A DNA stretch of 64,000 nucleotides from positions 186,001 through 250,000 of the forward strand of contig NZ_JBBMQQ010000002.1 in the NCBI RefSeq assembly GCF_038900095.1, read 5' to 3'. This document shows, in pieces, positions 17,429-26,792 of the stretch; position 1 is the stretch's first letter; each line of letters begins with the position of its first letter. Both the position numbers and the translations under genes were made by a program. A model generated the notes under the pieces. The model was not told the DNA's origin, made no database searches, and saw only the letters and a program-made list of their open reading frames with translations. Origin of the DNA: Hoeflea sp038900095 (GTDB lineage Bacteria > Pseudomonadota > Alphaproteobacteria > Rhizobiales > Rhizobiaceae).

Positions 17429-17876
17429 CCGGCGCGCCCTCGAATGGCGAGGGCCGCCAATCCGGCGGAGCCATTTCAAAGCTTGCGAATTCAAACCCCG
17501 GCGCCACCGTGCAGCCGACCAGCGTCCAGGCGCCGAGCGAGGCGGCGGATTGCCAGCAATTGGCGGGCACCACGATCTGTGGCCTTTCGCCGGAAGCCAG
17601 ATTCATGCCGAGCCGGTGGGATACGGCATTGCATCCATCCTCAGAGAGAGTGAGGGCCAGCGGACCGCCACCGTACCAGTGCCAGATCTCGACCGCGTCG
17701 GTGACGCGATGCCAGTGTGAGCAGTCGCCGCCTTCAAGCAGGTAATAGATCGCGGTTGAATTGCCGCGCTCGCCGCCGGCGGTGTCGCGGAAGGTTTCGC
17801 GGTACCAACCGCCTTCCGGGTGCTGCTGCATTTCCAGGAGGGTGATGATTTCACGGGCGGACAGGTTTGCGTTCAT
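17406..17876 (-). CDS. Cupin domain protein, DUF985 family
   Basis: 156 residues with the DUF985 (Cupin_5) pattern: LLEMQQHPEGGWYRETF, AIYYLLEGGDCSHWHRV with the likely metal-binding His residues, and QIVVPANCWQSA. The family fold is a single-domain cupin; the function is unknown. The stop is followed by gloB with a two-base gap on the same strand, but here the cupin is downstream of nothing else, since gloB ends at 17879 and lies immediately after in map order, so the gene order in transcription is gloB then cupin. Confidence 0.85.
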   Translation of the reverse strand: MNANLSAREIITLLEMQQHPEGGWYRETFRDTAGGERGNSTAIYYLLEGGDCSHWHRVTDAVEIWHWYGGGPLALTLSEDGCNAVSHRLGMNLASGERPQIVVPANCWQSAASLGAWTLVGCTVAPGFEFASFEMAPPDWRPSPFEGAPVRPKGRA

Positions 17877-17878
17877 GA

Positions 17879-18649
17879 TCAGAAACTGTCCTTGCGGCGG
17901 CGCAGTTCGGCGAAGACCTCGACATCGCTTGCCGTCTCCATGCCAAGTTGCTTCCGAATCGCCGGGTCGCCTGTGCGCATGAACGGATTTGTGCGCTTTT
18001 CGAACCCTATCGTGGTCGGAAGCGTCGGCAATCCCTTGGAGCGAAGATCGTTGATGTCCTGCATGCGCTTGGCAAGTGCCTCGTTGTCCGGGTCTACGGA
18101 GACGGCGAAACGTGCGTTCGACTGGGTGTACTCATGTCCACAATAGACGCGGGTTTCGTCGGGGAGCTCGGCAAGGCGGCTGAGCGACCTGAACATGTCT
18201 TCGGGCGAGCCTTCAAACAACCGGCCGCAACCGAGCGCGAACAGCGTGTCGCCGGCAAACAGCAATCCTTCGTCGGGAATGTAAAAACAGACATGGCCCG
18301 CGGTGTGGCCCGGTGTCGAAATCACCTGCACGGTTCTGCCCGCGAACTCGAATGTGTCGCCATCGCCGACAGTTTGGGTCAGGCCGGCAATCTTCGCCGC
18401 CTCGGCCGCGGGGCCGATGATTGTCAGCGGCGAAGCCTGCGCGAGCGCCGGAATGCCTTCGACGTGATCGGGGTGATGGTGGGTGACGAACAGGTGGGTC
18501 AGCTTCCATCCATCCTGACCGAGGCGACCGGTGATCCTTGCCGCGTCCGGTGCATCGATGCTTGCGGTTTCGCCGGTCAGCGGATCATGCAGAAGCACTC
18601 CGAAATTGTCCTGCCTGCAGGTAAATTGCTCGATCATGAGGCTGGTCAT
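17879..18649 (-). CDS. gloB: Hydroxyacylglutathione hydrolase (glyoxalase II)
   Basis: 256 residues. It hydrolyses S-D-lactoylglutathione to D-lactate and glutathione in methylglyoxal detoxification. The metallo-beta-lactamase motif is THHHPDH, with further ligands in STPGHTAGH, FAGDTLF and YCGHEYT, and C-terminal glutathione-binding NPFMR. The ATG at 18649 has AGGGA seven bases upstream; the longer frame to 18853 has no start support. It is divergent from a methyltransferase gene, the usual rhizobial arrangement, and leads into the cupin gene. Confidence 0.93.
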   Translation of the reverse strand: MTSLMIEQFTCRQDNFGVLLHDPLTGETASIDAPDAARITGRLGQDGWKLTHLFVTHHHPDHVEGIPALAQASPLTIIGPAAEAAKIAGLTQTVGDGDTFEFAGRTVQVISTPGHTAGHVCFYIPDEGLLFAGDTLFALGCGRLFEGSPEDMFRSLSRLAELPDETRVYCGHEYTQSNARFAVSVDPDNEALAKRMQDINDLRSKGLPTLPTTIGFEKRTNPFMRTGDPAIRKQLGMETASDVEVFAELRRRKDSF

Positions 18650-18851
18650 CGGGTTCCCTATCGCAATTGCTGAATCAACCATGCGAGCATAACCGGCAGC
18701 ATCGGCTTCGTCACCTTGGGCGGCGGTGATTTGACAGGACCATGGAGAGTTTAGGCATGACCTCGCCGCAATGATGGTTTTGACTGCCGGTGGCCTGCCG
18801 CCGCTGGTCCAGCCTCTTGCCCGCAAACAGTTTCTGCCGCAGGGTACAGCC

Positions 18852-19616
18852 ATGCACGCCGATATCGTCGATTTGAGACAGTTCTATCATTCCCGGCTTG
18901 GCATGGTTGCCGAGCACTCGGTCTCCATGGCGTTGTCATCGATCTGGGCAAACCTGCCGGGCGAGCGGCTGATGGGACTGGGCTATGCCACCCCCTATCT
19001 GGACCGGTTCGGCCCCGATGCGGAACGGACGTTTGCGTTCATGCCGGCGGGGCAGGGTGCGGTGAACTGGCCGGCCGGAGGTCCTTCGGCGACGGCGCTG
19101 GTGTTCGATGAAGAACTGCCATTGCCCGATGCGTCGCTTGACCGTGTGTTGATGGTGCATTCGCTGGAATTCGCCGAGAGCCCGCGCGAAACGCTGAAAG
19201 AGCTCTGGCGTGTGCTCGCGCCCGGCGGACGGCTGGTGATCGTTACCCCCAACCGGCGCGGAATGTGGGCGCGGTTCGAACACACGCCGTTTGGCGCCGG
19301 GCGTCCCTATTCGCGCGGGCAGCTTGTCTCGATCCTGCGGGAAAGCAATTTCACCCCCGGGGCTTTCGCCGAGGCGCTGTTCTTCCCGCCCTCCAAGCGC
19401 GGGATGGTGCTGCGCATGCAGCGGGTTTTCGAACGATTCGGCCGCAGATTGTGGCCTGTGTTTTCAGGCGTGATTATCGTCGAGGCGCAGAAGCGGCTGT
19501 ACCAGGGATTGCCGGTGGCGGCGCGCGCCTCCCGCCGTGTCTTCGTGCCGGTGCTTTCGCCGCAAACGTCGCGCGCCTCGCATCGCCAGACCAAATCGAA
19601 CAAGGCGCCTGTCTGA
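18852..19616 (+). CDS. Class I SAM-dependent methyltransferase
   Basis: 254 residues from the ATG at 18852 (MHADIVDLRQFYHS). Motif I-like MGLGYATPYL binds SAM, ELPLPDASLDRVLMVHSLEF fits motif II, and ELWRVLAPGGRLVIVTPN is the classic motif III region of Methyltransf_11 proteins. The substrate is unknown. The C-terminus is basic (QTSRASHRQTKSN). It is divergent from gloB with 202 bases between, a pairing I know to be conserved in this order, which hints at shared control rather than shared chemistry. Confidence 0.85.
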   Translation: MHADIVDLRQFYHSRLGMVAEHSVSMALSSIWANLPGERLMGLGYATPYLDRFGPDAERTFAFMPAGQGAVNWPAGGPSATALVFDEELPLPDASLDRVLMVHSLEFAESPRETLKELWRVLAPGGRLVIVTPNRRGMWARFEHTPFGAGRPYSRGQLVSILRESNFTPGAFAEALFFPPSKRGMVLRMQRVFERFGRRLWPVFSGVIIVEAQKRLYQGLPVAARASRRVFVPVLSPQTSRASHRQTKSNKAPV

Positions 19617-19703
19617 GACCGGGCACCGCTCTCGACAAGATCGCCGCGAGAGGCTATTTCCGCGGTCTAAGCCTTGGTTTTCAGCTTGCAAGGAAGCTTC
19701 TTC

Positions 19704-20804
19704 ATGAGCAGTACCGACATGCCCCGCCCGAAACCGGGTGTTATGGATATCGCGGCCTATGTGCCGGGGCGCGAGACCGCCCATGGCGCGACCAAGGTCT
19801 ACAAACTGTCATCCAATGAATCTCCGCTGGGACCAAGCCCGAAGGTGGCCGAGGCGCTGGCGGCCAAAAATGCCGACCTGGCGCTTTATCCGGATGGTTC
19901 CGCGCATGTGCTGCGCGATGCGATCAGCCGGAGCTATGGCCTCAACCCCGGCAACATCCTGTGCGGCAACGGCTCGGACGAACTGCTCGGGCTGTTGTGC
20001 CAGACCTACCTGGCGCCCGGCGATGAGGGTGTTTTCACCGAGCATGGATTCCTGGTCTACAAGATCCAGATCATGGCCGCTGGTGCCACCCCGGTTTCCG
20101 TTCCGGACACCGACGACCTGACGAGCGATGTCGACCAGATTCTGGGTGCGGTCACCGAGCGGACCAAGCTGGTGTTCCTCGCCAATCCCAACAACCCGAC
20201 AGGCACCTATCTCCCGGTCAGCGAAGTCCGGCGGTTGCATGCCGGATTGCCGGGCCACGTGATTCTGGTTCTCGATGCGGCCTATGCGGAATATGTCCGG
20301 CGCAATGACTACGAGGCGGGCATCGAGCTGGTGTCGGCCAATCCGAATGTGGTGATGACCCGGACGTTCTCGAAGATTCACGGGCTTGCAGGCCTGCGGA
20401 TCGGCTGGATGTATGCGCATGAAGCCATCATCGATGCCTGCAACCGGGTGCGTGGACCTTTCAACGTCAATGCGCTGGCAATCACCGCCGGTGCCGCGGC
20501 GATCGGTGACAGGAGCCATGTCGAACGGGCTGTCGAGCACAATGAAAAATGGCTTGGCCAGGTCACCGAGGCGGTCGAGGCGCTGGGGCTGTCGGTGACG
20601 CCTTCGGTCGGCAATTTCGTGCTGATTCATTTCCCCACGACGCCTGGCAAGACGGCAGCCGAGGCTGACGAGTACCTGGGCAAGCGCGGTTACGTGTTGC
20701 GGCGTGTGGCGGGCTATGGCCTTCCCGATGCGCTGAGAATGACAATCGGAAGTGAGGAAGCCAATCTCGGCGTGATCAACGCGCTGAAGAGCTTTATGGC
20801 CTGA
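19704..20804 (+). CDS. hisC: Histidinol-phosphate/aromatic aminotransferase
   Basis: 366 residues, PLP fold-type I aminotransferase. The PLP lysine is in TRTFSKIHGLAGLRIGW, preceded by NPNNPTGTYL and the conserved DAAYAEY. HisC acts in histidine synthesis. Here it is followed after 5 bases by tyrC, so it may instead or also transaminate prephenate or phenylpyruvate-type substrates in aromatic amino acid synthesis; that dual role is inference. AAGGAAG lies just before the ATG at 19704. Confidence 0.92.
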   Translation: MSSTDMPRPKPGVMDIAAYVPGRETAHGATKVYKLSSNESPLGPSPKVAEALAAKNADLALYPDGSAHVLRDAISRSYGLNPGNILCGNGSDELLGLLCQTYLAPGDEGVFTEHGFLVYKIQIMAAGATPVSVPDTDDLTSDVDQILGAVTERTKLVFLANPNNPTGTYLPVSEVRRLHAGLPGHVILVLDAAYAEYVRRNDYEAGIELVSANPNVVMTRTFSKIHGLAGLRIGWMYAHEAIIDACNRVRGPFNVNALAITAGAAAIGDRSHVERAVEHNEKWLGQVTEAVEALGLSVTPSVGNFVLIHFPTTPGKTAAEADEYLGKRGYVLRRVAGYGLPDALRMTIGSEEANLGVINALKSFMA

Positions 20805-20809
20805 CAATC

Positions 20810-21745
20810 ATGACCAAACCGCTGTTTGATACCATCGCGCTGATCGGCATCGGCCTTATCGGCTCGTCGCTGGCGCGGGTGATCCGCGCCAGGGGGCTGG
20901 CCGGGCACGTGGCGATTGCCACACGAAGCGAAGCGACGCTAGAGGCGGCGCGAAGGCTTGGTCTGGGTGACAGCTATTTCAGTTCGAACGCGGAAGCCGT
21001 CGCCAATGCCGATCTGGTGATCGTCTCTGTTCCGGTCGGGGCATCGGAAACGGTGGCGCGGGAAATCGGGCCGCATCTGAAGCCGGGCGCAATCGTCACC
21101 GATGTCGGCTCGACCAAGGCGTCGGTGGTCCGGCAAATGCAGCCGCACATTCCCCAGAGCGCCCATTTCATTCCCGGACACCCGATTGCCGGTACCGAGC
21201 AGAGCGGTCCGGAGGCCGGATTTGCCGAACTGTTCGAAGGCCGCTGGTGCATTCTGACGCCACCGGCGGGCACCGATGCCGAAGCTGTCGCGCGGCTGGC
21301 CCGGTTCTGGGAGGCGTGCGGATCAACGGTCGAGGAGATGGATCCCGATCACCATGACCTGGTGCTGGCGATCGTGTCGCATCTTCCGCATATCATCGCC
21401 TACAACATTGTCGGAACCGCCGATGACCTGGAAGCGGTGACAAAATCCGAAGTGATCAAGTACTCGGCCTCGGGTTTCCGCGATTTCACCCGTCTGGCAG
21501 CATCCGATCCGGTGATGTGGCGCGATGTCTGCCTGCACAACAAGGATGCCATCCTTGAAATGCTGGCGCGGTTTTCCGAGGACCTGTCGTCATTGCAGCG
21601 CGCCATCCGGTGGGGCGACGGCGACAAGCTGTTCGAGCTGTTCACCCGGACCCGCGGCATTCGCCGTTCGATCGTCGAGGCCGGGCAGGACACCGATGCG
21701 CCCAACTTCGGCCGCAACGCCGCCAAGCCCGACGCGGCCGAGTAG
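20810..21745 (+). CDS. tyrC: Prephenate/arogenate dehydrogenase (TyrA family)
   Basis: 311 residues. The N-terminal NAD(P) Rossmann motif is GIGLIGSSLAR, followed by the family blocks DVGSTKASVV, HFIPGHPIAGTEQSG and DPDHHDLVLAIVSHLPH. It makes 4-hydroxyphenylpyruvate from prephenate or tyrosine from arogenate; residues do not settle the choice. No chorismate mutase or ACT domain is fused. It is the second gene of a hisC-tyrC operon. Confidence 0.94.
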   Translation: MTKPLFDTIALIGIGLIGSSLARVIRARGLAGHVAIATRSEATLEAARRLGLGDSYFSSNAEAVANADLVIVSVPVGASETVAREIGPHLKPGAIVTDVGSTKASVVRQMQPHIPQSAHFIPGHPIAGTEQSGPEAGFAELFEGRWCILTPPAGTDAEAVARLARFWEACGSTVEEMDPDHHDLVLAIVSHLPHIIAYNIVGTADDLEAVTKSEVIKYSASGFRDFTRLAASDPVMWRDVCLHNKDAILEMLARFSEDLSSLQRAIRWGDGDKLFELFTRTRGIRRSIVEAGQDTDAPNFGRNAAKPDAAE

Positions 21746-21748
21746 GGC

Positions 21749-22747
21749 TCAGAACGCAGGCAGCTCGCCGAGCGGGATAATGCCAAGCGAGACCTGGCCG
21801 TTCCGGATTGTCAGCGGCAGGGTCGTGGCATCGTCGCCGGGCCTGGTATCGAGCGCCGAGATCATCGGTCCGAAACGCCTGATCATATCTGCACTTTCCG
21901 GATTGAAGCCTGCGACGAGTTCGGAGAACTGCTGCACATTGCTGATGGTCAGCTCAAGATTGCCGGACATGCGCCCGTCAGCCGCAACCTGGACCGGGCC
22001 TGCGAGTTCGAGCGACGAGGTTTCATCGAGCTCGATTGTCACCCGGTGCAGCATTGCATCGAAGGGACCGTGCAGCGGTGTGAAGGGGATCCGCAACAGG
22101 TCCGATCGCCCGGACAGGGTCGCCTCGAATGCCAGGGCCTTGGCGTTCAGTCCCGCGAGCAGGGAGTTGCGCAGGTTTTCGCTGTAGGCGGCAACATCAA
22201 GATCCGCGCCATTTCGCCGGGCGTGGGCCGTGATCCGGTCAGCCTGCACCGCGAGGCGCTGGGTCAGGCCGGTTCCATCAATGTTGAAGCTGGTGTTGCG
22301 GGCTTCGATCGATCCACGATCAAGTCCGTCGGAAACCGCCTGAACGCTGGCTTTGAGAAGCTGCCAGTCGGCGCGCAGGATCAGGCCTGAGGCATCAAGC
22401 ACAAATGGCCCGTCCACCTCGGCTACCGCATGTTGCGGCTGGTAGACCTGTGCGGCCGAGCGGAAGGCGCCAGCCGTGGCGGTGATGCCCTCGGCAGCGT
22501 TTGCGTAGGTCAGGGTTTCGCAAAACAGGCCGACGCGGAAAGGGTATCCGCGGACATCGGCCTGGGTGCATCCGGCGGTGGCGTCAGGGCCGGTGATCTG
22601 CGCCAGCGTTGAGGGAAGGTGATCCTCGATCCTGGCGGCAAAAAAGAACCAGCCGATTGTCCAGAGCAGGACCGCTGCAACGATGGCGCCGGCCAGCCAG
22701 GCGAATTTTCGCGAGGCCGGAGAAGAGACATTGGCGGATGGTGGCAT
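21749..22747 (-). CDS. DUF2125 domain protein, membrane-anchored
   Basis: 332 residues. The N-terminal membrane helix is FAWLAGAIVAAVLLWTIGWFFF, then a periplasmic beta-rich body with DVRGYPFRVGLFCETLTY, a DUF2125 signature. The family is restricted largely to alphaproteobacteria and has no known function; the fold suggests an AsmA-like or LPS-transport-related protein, which is inference. GGAGAA lies just before the ATG at 22747. It is convergent with tyrC, three bases apart. Confidence 0.85.
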   Translation of the reverse strand: MPPSANVSSPASRKFAWLAGAIVAAVLLWTIGWFFFAARIEDHLPSTLAQITGPDATAGCTQADVRGYPFRVGLFCETLTYANAAEGITATAGAFRSAAQVYQPQHAVAEVDGPFVLDASGLILRADWQLLKASVQAVSDGLDRGSIEARNTSFNIDGTGLTQRLAVQADRITAHARRNGADLDVAAYSENLRNSLLAGLNAKALAFEATLSGRSDLLRIPFTPLHGPFDAMLHRVTIELDETSSLELAGPVQVAADGRMSGNLELTISNVQQFSELVAGFNPESADMIRRFGPMISALDTRPGDDATTLPLTIRNGQVSLGIIPLGELPAF

Positions 22748-22845
22748 TGCGTTCTCCGTTGGTGGCCTGCAATAAGAGCCGAGATGGCGGTTATGCCTGG
22801 AACATGATGTTACAGCGGCTTCCTGCCGGCAACATGGGCTGCGAT

Positions 22846-23385
22846 ATGGACGATTTTTGGGTGTTTGGCTACGGATCGCTGATGTGGCGTCCGGGTTTTG
22901 ATCATGAGGAAACCCGGCAGGCACAGCTGTTTGGCTATCACCGGGCGCTATGCGTGCGCTCCTTTGTTCACCGCGGTACGCCGGAACGGCCGGGGCTGGT
23001 GCTGGGGCTGGACCGCGGCGGCTCGTGCCACGGGGTGGCATTCAAGGTGCCTGCTGAGAACCGCGAGACGGTCACCGGCTACCTGCGCGAACGCGAACTG
23101 GTCACCAATGTGTATCTCGAGACCACGCGCAAGGTGCGGCTGGCTGATGGCCGGGATGTCCGGGCGCTGACCTATGTCGTCGATCGCGGGCACGAGCAAT
23201 ATGCCGGCGCGCTGTCGGTCGATGATGCGCTTTCGCAAGTGTCGGGCGCGGTGGGCCAGTCAGGGCCGAACGAGGACTATGTGATCAACACGGTCGAGCA
23301 CCTCAGGACCCTGCGTATTCGCGATCATCACCTCGAGTCGATCGCGCATGGCCTTGAACTCTCAGGACGCCTTGCTGATCAGTGA
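22846..23385 (+). CDS. chaC: Glutathione-specific gamma-glutamylcyclotransferase (ChaC)
   Basis: 179 residues. WVFGYGSLMWRPGF is the GGCT substrate-binding loop, and the catalytic Glu is expected in the RERELVTNVY region. ChaC breaks glutathione into 5-oxoproline and Cys-Gly in the cytosol. Four in-frame ATGs (22804, 22807, 22834, 22846) are possible; none has a strong Shine-Dalgarno, and 22846 best matches the family start (MDDFWVFGYGS). It is divergent from the DUF2125 gene. Confidence 0.9.
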   Translation: MDDFWVFGYGSLMWRPGFDHEETRQAQLFGYHRALCVRSFVHRGTPERPGLVLGLDRGGSCHGVAFKVPAENRETVTGYLRERELVTNVYLETTRKVRLADGRDVRALTYVVDRGHEQYAGALSVDDALSQVSGAVGQSGPNEDYVINTVEHLRTLRIRDHHLESIAHGLELSGRLADQ

Positions 23386-23392
23386 AGCCGGG

Positions 23393-24196
23393 TCACTGAA
23401 GCCGCGGGTCTGAAGGCAGCGCACCGAGCTCCTTGAGCCTGCGGCGGGCATCTTCACGCAACGGCAGCTTGGGATTGGCTTTCACGGTCTCGACCAGCAG
23501 CTTGTCGCTGGCAGCTTCCATGACCTCGACCAGCTTGTCCATGAAGGCATCGGGATCCATGCCCGGCGCAATCGGCGGCAGGATCTGAACCTTGAAATGT
23601 CCGGGATAGCGCAGGAACTTGCGCCGCGGCCAGAACAGGCCGGGATGCATGACCACGGGCACGACCGGCACGTCGAGATCGCGGTAAAGCCGGGCAATGC
23701 CGTATTTGTAATTCGGTGGAGCGCCGGCGGGACGGCGGGTGCCTTCGGGATAGATGATGAGCTGGCGGCCGCTCCGGATCTCCTGCTTGGTGCGCTCGAG
23801 CACTTCGGCCATGACCTTGCCGCGGGCGCCGCGATTAACCGGAATCATCTTCATCTTGGTGATATACTGGCCGAAAAGCGGGATCCAGGTGAGCTCGCGC
23901 TTGAGGATGTAGAACGGATCGTCAAGCCAGGGCAGCAGTGCGTAGGCATCCCAGAAAGACTGGTGCTTGGGTGCAAAGATGTAGCCGCCTTCAGGGATGT
24001 TCTCGAGGCCTTCGATCTCGAATGTCGTTCCGACGATTTTCTCCTGCAGCCAGTGATTGGCCCGAACCCAGTTCTTGGGCACGCTCCAGGCGGCCTTTCT
24101 GTCGGCCAGAAAGTAGTAGGGCGAGAAAACGATCATGCGGACGATCAGGTTCAGGTAGAACGCAAGATTGAAAAGTATGGATCGAATGGCAATCAT
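23393..24196 (-). CDS. plsC: 1-acyl-sn-glycerol-3-phosphate acyltransferase
   Basis: 267 residues. The acyltransferase motif I is KHQSFWDAY (HX4D), motif III YPEGTRRP, with the hydrophobic N-terminal helix LAFYLNLIVRMIVFSPYYF anchoring it in the inner membrane. It acylates lysophosphatidate to phosphatidate in phospholipid synthesis, though paralogues may act on ornithine lipids. It is convergent with chaC and downstream of the YdcF gene on the same strand. Confidence 0.92.
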   Translation of the reverse strand: MIAIRSILFNLAFYLNLIVRMIVFSPYYFLADRKAAWSVPKNWVRANHWLQEKIVGTTFEIEGLENIPEGGYIFAPKHQSFWDAYALLPWLDDPFYILKRELTWIPLFGQYITKMKMIPVNRGARGKVMAEVLERTKQEIRSGRQLIIYPEGTRRPAGAPPNYKYGIARLYRDLDVPVVPVVMHPGLFWPRRKFLRYPGHFKVQILPPIAPGMDPDAFMDKLVEVMEAASDKLLVETVKANPKLPLREDARRRLKELGALPSDPRLQ

Positions 24197-24292
24197 CGAG
24201 AAATCCGGATTTGCATGTGGCCCTGTCAGGCAGAAGCTTTGGTCCGGGTTACACTATCGACGATCAGCCGAAAACCTGTCGCCTGGGAAAAA

Positions 24293-25024
24293 TCACTGCA
24301 GGCTGGCAGCCACCGGAGGCTTGCCGCCCGCATCGGCGCGCAAGCCGCTTGCGGGTTTGGCGCCGCTCCAGTAGCGCAGCCTTGCAAGCGAGTACTTGGC
24401 GTATTCGACAAAAAGGGTACGCAATGCGACCGGATCGGCGAGCCAGGTCTCGGTTTTCAGATCGGCATGGGTGACCGGATAGGCAAGAAAGGTCACGTCG
24501 GGGCTGGCCTGTGAGAGTTCAAGCAGGCTGCGCGGCATATGGTAGTTGTTGGTGACCACCAGGATACGGCTGTAGCCGCGCTGGCGGATCCAGCCGGCTG
24601 TCTCATTGGCGTTGCCGATGGTGTCGAGGGCTTCGTAGCCAATATCGACACAGCAGGCGAAGGTTGCCATTTTCGTGCCGGTGGCGCGGCGCAGCGCTGC
24701 GCCGCTCGTGGACGGGTTGACGCCGGAAATCAGCAGACGGTCGCCGATTCCCTTTTCAAGCAGCGCCAGGGCCTGATCAATGCGCTGATACCCGCCCGTC
24801 AGGGCCACGATGGCATCGACTTCGCCGGTTGTTTCGGTGGCCTTCAATTCGGCGATGGTGTCGGTGAAACGAAAAAAGCCCATTGCAATCAAGGCTATGC
24901 CAACAATGATCGCAATTGTAAGCAGGCGCAGGCCATGGTGACCCACCCGGCGCAGACGTCGGAGCGCGTCGGTCTTGGCGGAGCCGGACGTCGCCGGATC
25001 AGGTTGTGCGGTTTCCACGCTCAT
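24293..25024 (-). CDS. YdcF/ElyC family envelope protein (DUF218)
   Basis: 243 residues with one N-terminal membrane helix (LLTIAIIVGIALIAMGFF) and a DUF218 Rossmann-like domain: AIVALTGGYQRIDQALALL, LLISGVNPST, ETAGWIRQRGYSRILVVTNNYHMPRS. Family members (SanA, ElyC, YdcF) affect envelope permeability and peptidoglycan or polyisoprenoid metabolism; the substrate is unknown. It is in a minus-strand run ftsE-ftsX-ydcF-like-plsC. Confidence 0.88.
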   Translation of the reverse strand: MSVETAQPDPATSGSAKTDALRRLRRVGHHGLRLLTIAIIVGIALIAMGFFRFTDTIAELKATETTGEVDAIVALTGGYQRIDQALALLEKGIGDRLLISGVNPSTSGAALRRATGTKMATFACCVDIGYEALDTIGNANETAGWIRQRGYSRILVVTNNYHMPRSLLELSQASPDVTFLAYPVTHADLKTETWLADPVALRTLFVEYAKYSLARLRYWSGAKPASGLRADAGGKPPVAASLQ

Positions 25025-25086
25025 GAACCATGAATACCCCGAGATTCAGGCAAGGACCAGTCGGATTTGCGGCAAAAACCGGGCAG

Positions 25087-26076
25087 TTAACCTATTTCCG
25101 CAAGTGACGGATCTGCGCGCTGGCGATCAATTTCGCGGATCGTGCGGATGACGGTCAAACGCGTGGTCACCGCCGTCATCGCAGATATCAGCACGACAAT
25201 GCCGACAATACCGAAATAGCCGGCGCCGCTGAGGGTGAAACGGCCGAACAGGGCGGTTACCTGATCGTTGAGAGCGGTGGCCATGGAATTGGATTGCCAT
25301 GCTCCCAGCAGTAAAAACCCGAGCGCTGCAATGCCGCCGCCAAAGGCTGCGCCCTTGAGGCCGATCAGCAGGAAGCGTTTCTGGAATTCGGACCCGATGA
25401 AACTTGTTTCGGCGCCGACGAAATGCAGCACTTCGACGATGTGGCGGTTGCCGGCCATTGCGCCGCGTGTGGCGAAGATGACGGTCAACATGGTGGTGGC
25501 GAACATCAGTGTCAGGATGCCGACCCCGATCAGAACGGTGATCCGGGCCATCGAAATCAGCCGGTTGGCCCAGGCGCGGTGATCATCCAGCGTTGCCGCG
25601 GGGACGTTGTCTGCCAGCTCCTGGCGGATGGCGGAAAAATCCGGAGGCGCGGACTCGTCGATGGTGACGATGACCAGCCGGGGAACCGGAAGCTCGTCCA
25701 TGTCGAAACCTTCACCAAGCCATGGCTCCAGCAGCCTTGCGGTTGACGCCCGGTCGACGATCTCGGCAGAGAGCGTTCCGGGGAAGGACAGGGCGATGGT
25801 CCTGACCTCGGTGAGGGCGGCCTCCATGTCGAGGCCATCGTCGGGTTTGACCTGGATGGTGATCTCGCGGGAGACGTCGCCCTGCCAGGCCTCGGCCTTC
25901 TCCTGCACCATGGTCACGGCGCCAAGGGTCATGGCGCAGAGGAACGACATGATGGCGATGACCACCATCAGCGCATGGCCGGAGACATTGACCGGCGGCA
26001 CGATCGGCGCCATCGGACGCAGGGTGACCATGCGTTCCCGCTTCTGGTTGTCGCTGGGGCCGGCTTGCTCAGTCAT
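25087..26076 (-). CDS. ftsX: Cell division protein FtsX
   Basis: 329 residues. One N-terminal helix (ALMVVIAIMSFLCAMTLG), a periplasmic loop of about 110 residues that would contact a peptidoglycan hydrolase activator, then three C-terminal helices, as in FtsX/MacB-like permeases. It works with the ATPase FtsE to couple division-site signals to cell-wall hydrolysis. The start overlaps the ftsE stop by 8 bases. Confidence 0.93.
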   Translation of the reverse strand: MTEQAGPSDNQKRERMVTLRPMAPIVPPVNVSGHALMVVIAIMSFLCAMTLGAVTMVQEKAEAWQGDVSREITIQVKPDDGLDMEAALTEVRTIALSFPGTLSAEIVDRASTARLLEPWLGEGFDMDELPVPRLVIVTIDESAPPDFSAIRQELADNVPAATLDDHRAWANRLISMARITVLIGVGILTLMFATTMLTVIFATRGAMAGNRHIVEVLHFVGAETSFIGSEFQKRFLLIGLKGAAFGGGIAALGFLLLGAWQSNSMATALNDQVTALFGRFTLSGAGYFGIVGIVVLISAMTAVTTRLTVIRTIREIDRQRADPSLAEIG

Positions 26077-26728
26077 AGATATCGAGCCGTCCTTCCGACA
26101 GGATCATCCGGCGGGCATCGACCCGGTCCATCAGGGTCAGGTCGTGGGTAGCGATGACAACGGCCGTGCCAAGCCGATTGAGCTCGGTGAACAGGTTGAG
26201 CAGGCGTTGCGCCATCGGCGGATCGACATTGCCGGTGGGTTCGTCGGCGAGCAGGATCTCGGGTTGGTCGATCAGTGCGCGGGCGATCGCCACACGCTGT
26301 TTTTCCCCACCCGACAAAACCGGCGGCAGCACGTTGATGCGCTCGCCCAGTCCGACCCATTTGAGCAGTTCGATCACATCGGAGCGGTAACTCGCCTCGT
26401 CCTTGCCGCGTACCCTGAGCGGGAGAGCAACATTCTCGTAGGTGGTCATGTGGTCGAGAAGCCGGAAATCCTGGAAAACGATACCGATCCGGCGACGCAA
26501 CAGCGGCAGCTCCTCGCCCGGAATCACGGAAATGTCGCGGTCGAACATGCGAATCAGCCCGCGCGTGGGCTTAAGCGACATGAACAGAAGCCGCATGAGC
26601 GTGGTCTTGCCCGCGCCCGACGGGCCGGTCAGGAACTGGAAGGATCTCTTGGGGATATCAAAGGTCAGGTCACGCAGGACCTCAGGTCCCATACCGTAAC
26701 GCAAGCCGACATTTTCGAAATGGATCAA
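26069..26728 (-). CDS. ftsE: Cell division ATP-binding protein FtsE
   Basis: 219 residues, ABC ATPase. Walker A GPSGAGKTT, signature LSGGEKQRVAIARA, Walker B ILLADEPTGNVD and the H-loop VVIATHD are all present. It pairs with FtsX at the divisome. The only plausible start is TTG (MIHFENV...), placed about seven bases after AGGAAG. A CtrA-type site lies 65-80 bases upstream. Confidence 0.95.
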   Translation of the reverse strand: MIHFENVGLRYGMGPEVLRDLTFDIPKRSFQFLTGPSGAGKTTLMRLLFMSLKPTRGLIRMFDRDISVIPGEELPLLRRRIGIVFQDFRLLDHMTTYENVALPLRVRGKDEASYRSDVIELLKWVGLGERINVLPPVLSGGEKQRVAIARALIDQPEILLADEPTGNVDPPMAQRLLNLFTELNRLGTAVVIATHDLTLMDRVDARRMILSEGRLDIYD

Positions 26729-26792
26729 CGGTCACTTCCTGTCCCGGGGGTCATACTGCGCAACGACCGGGCCGCAGAGTCGCCGGGCATGG

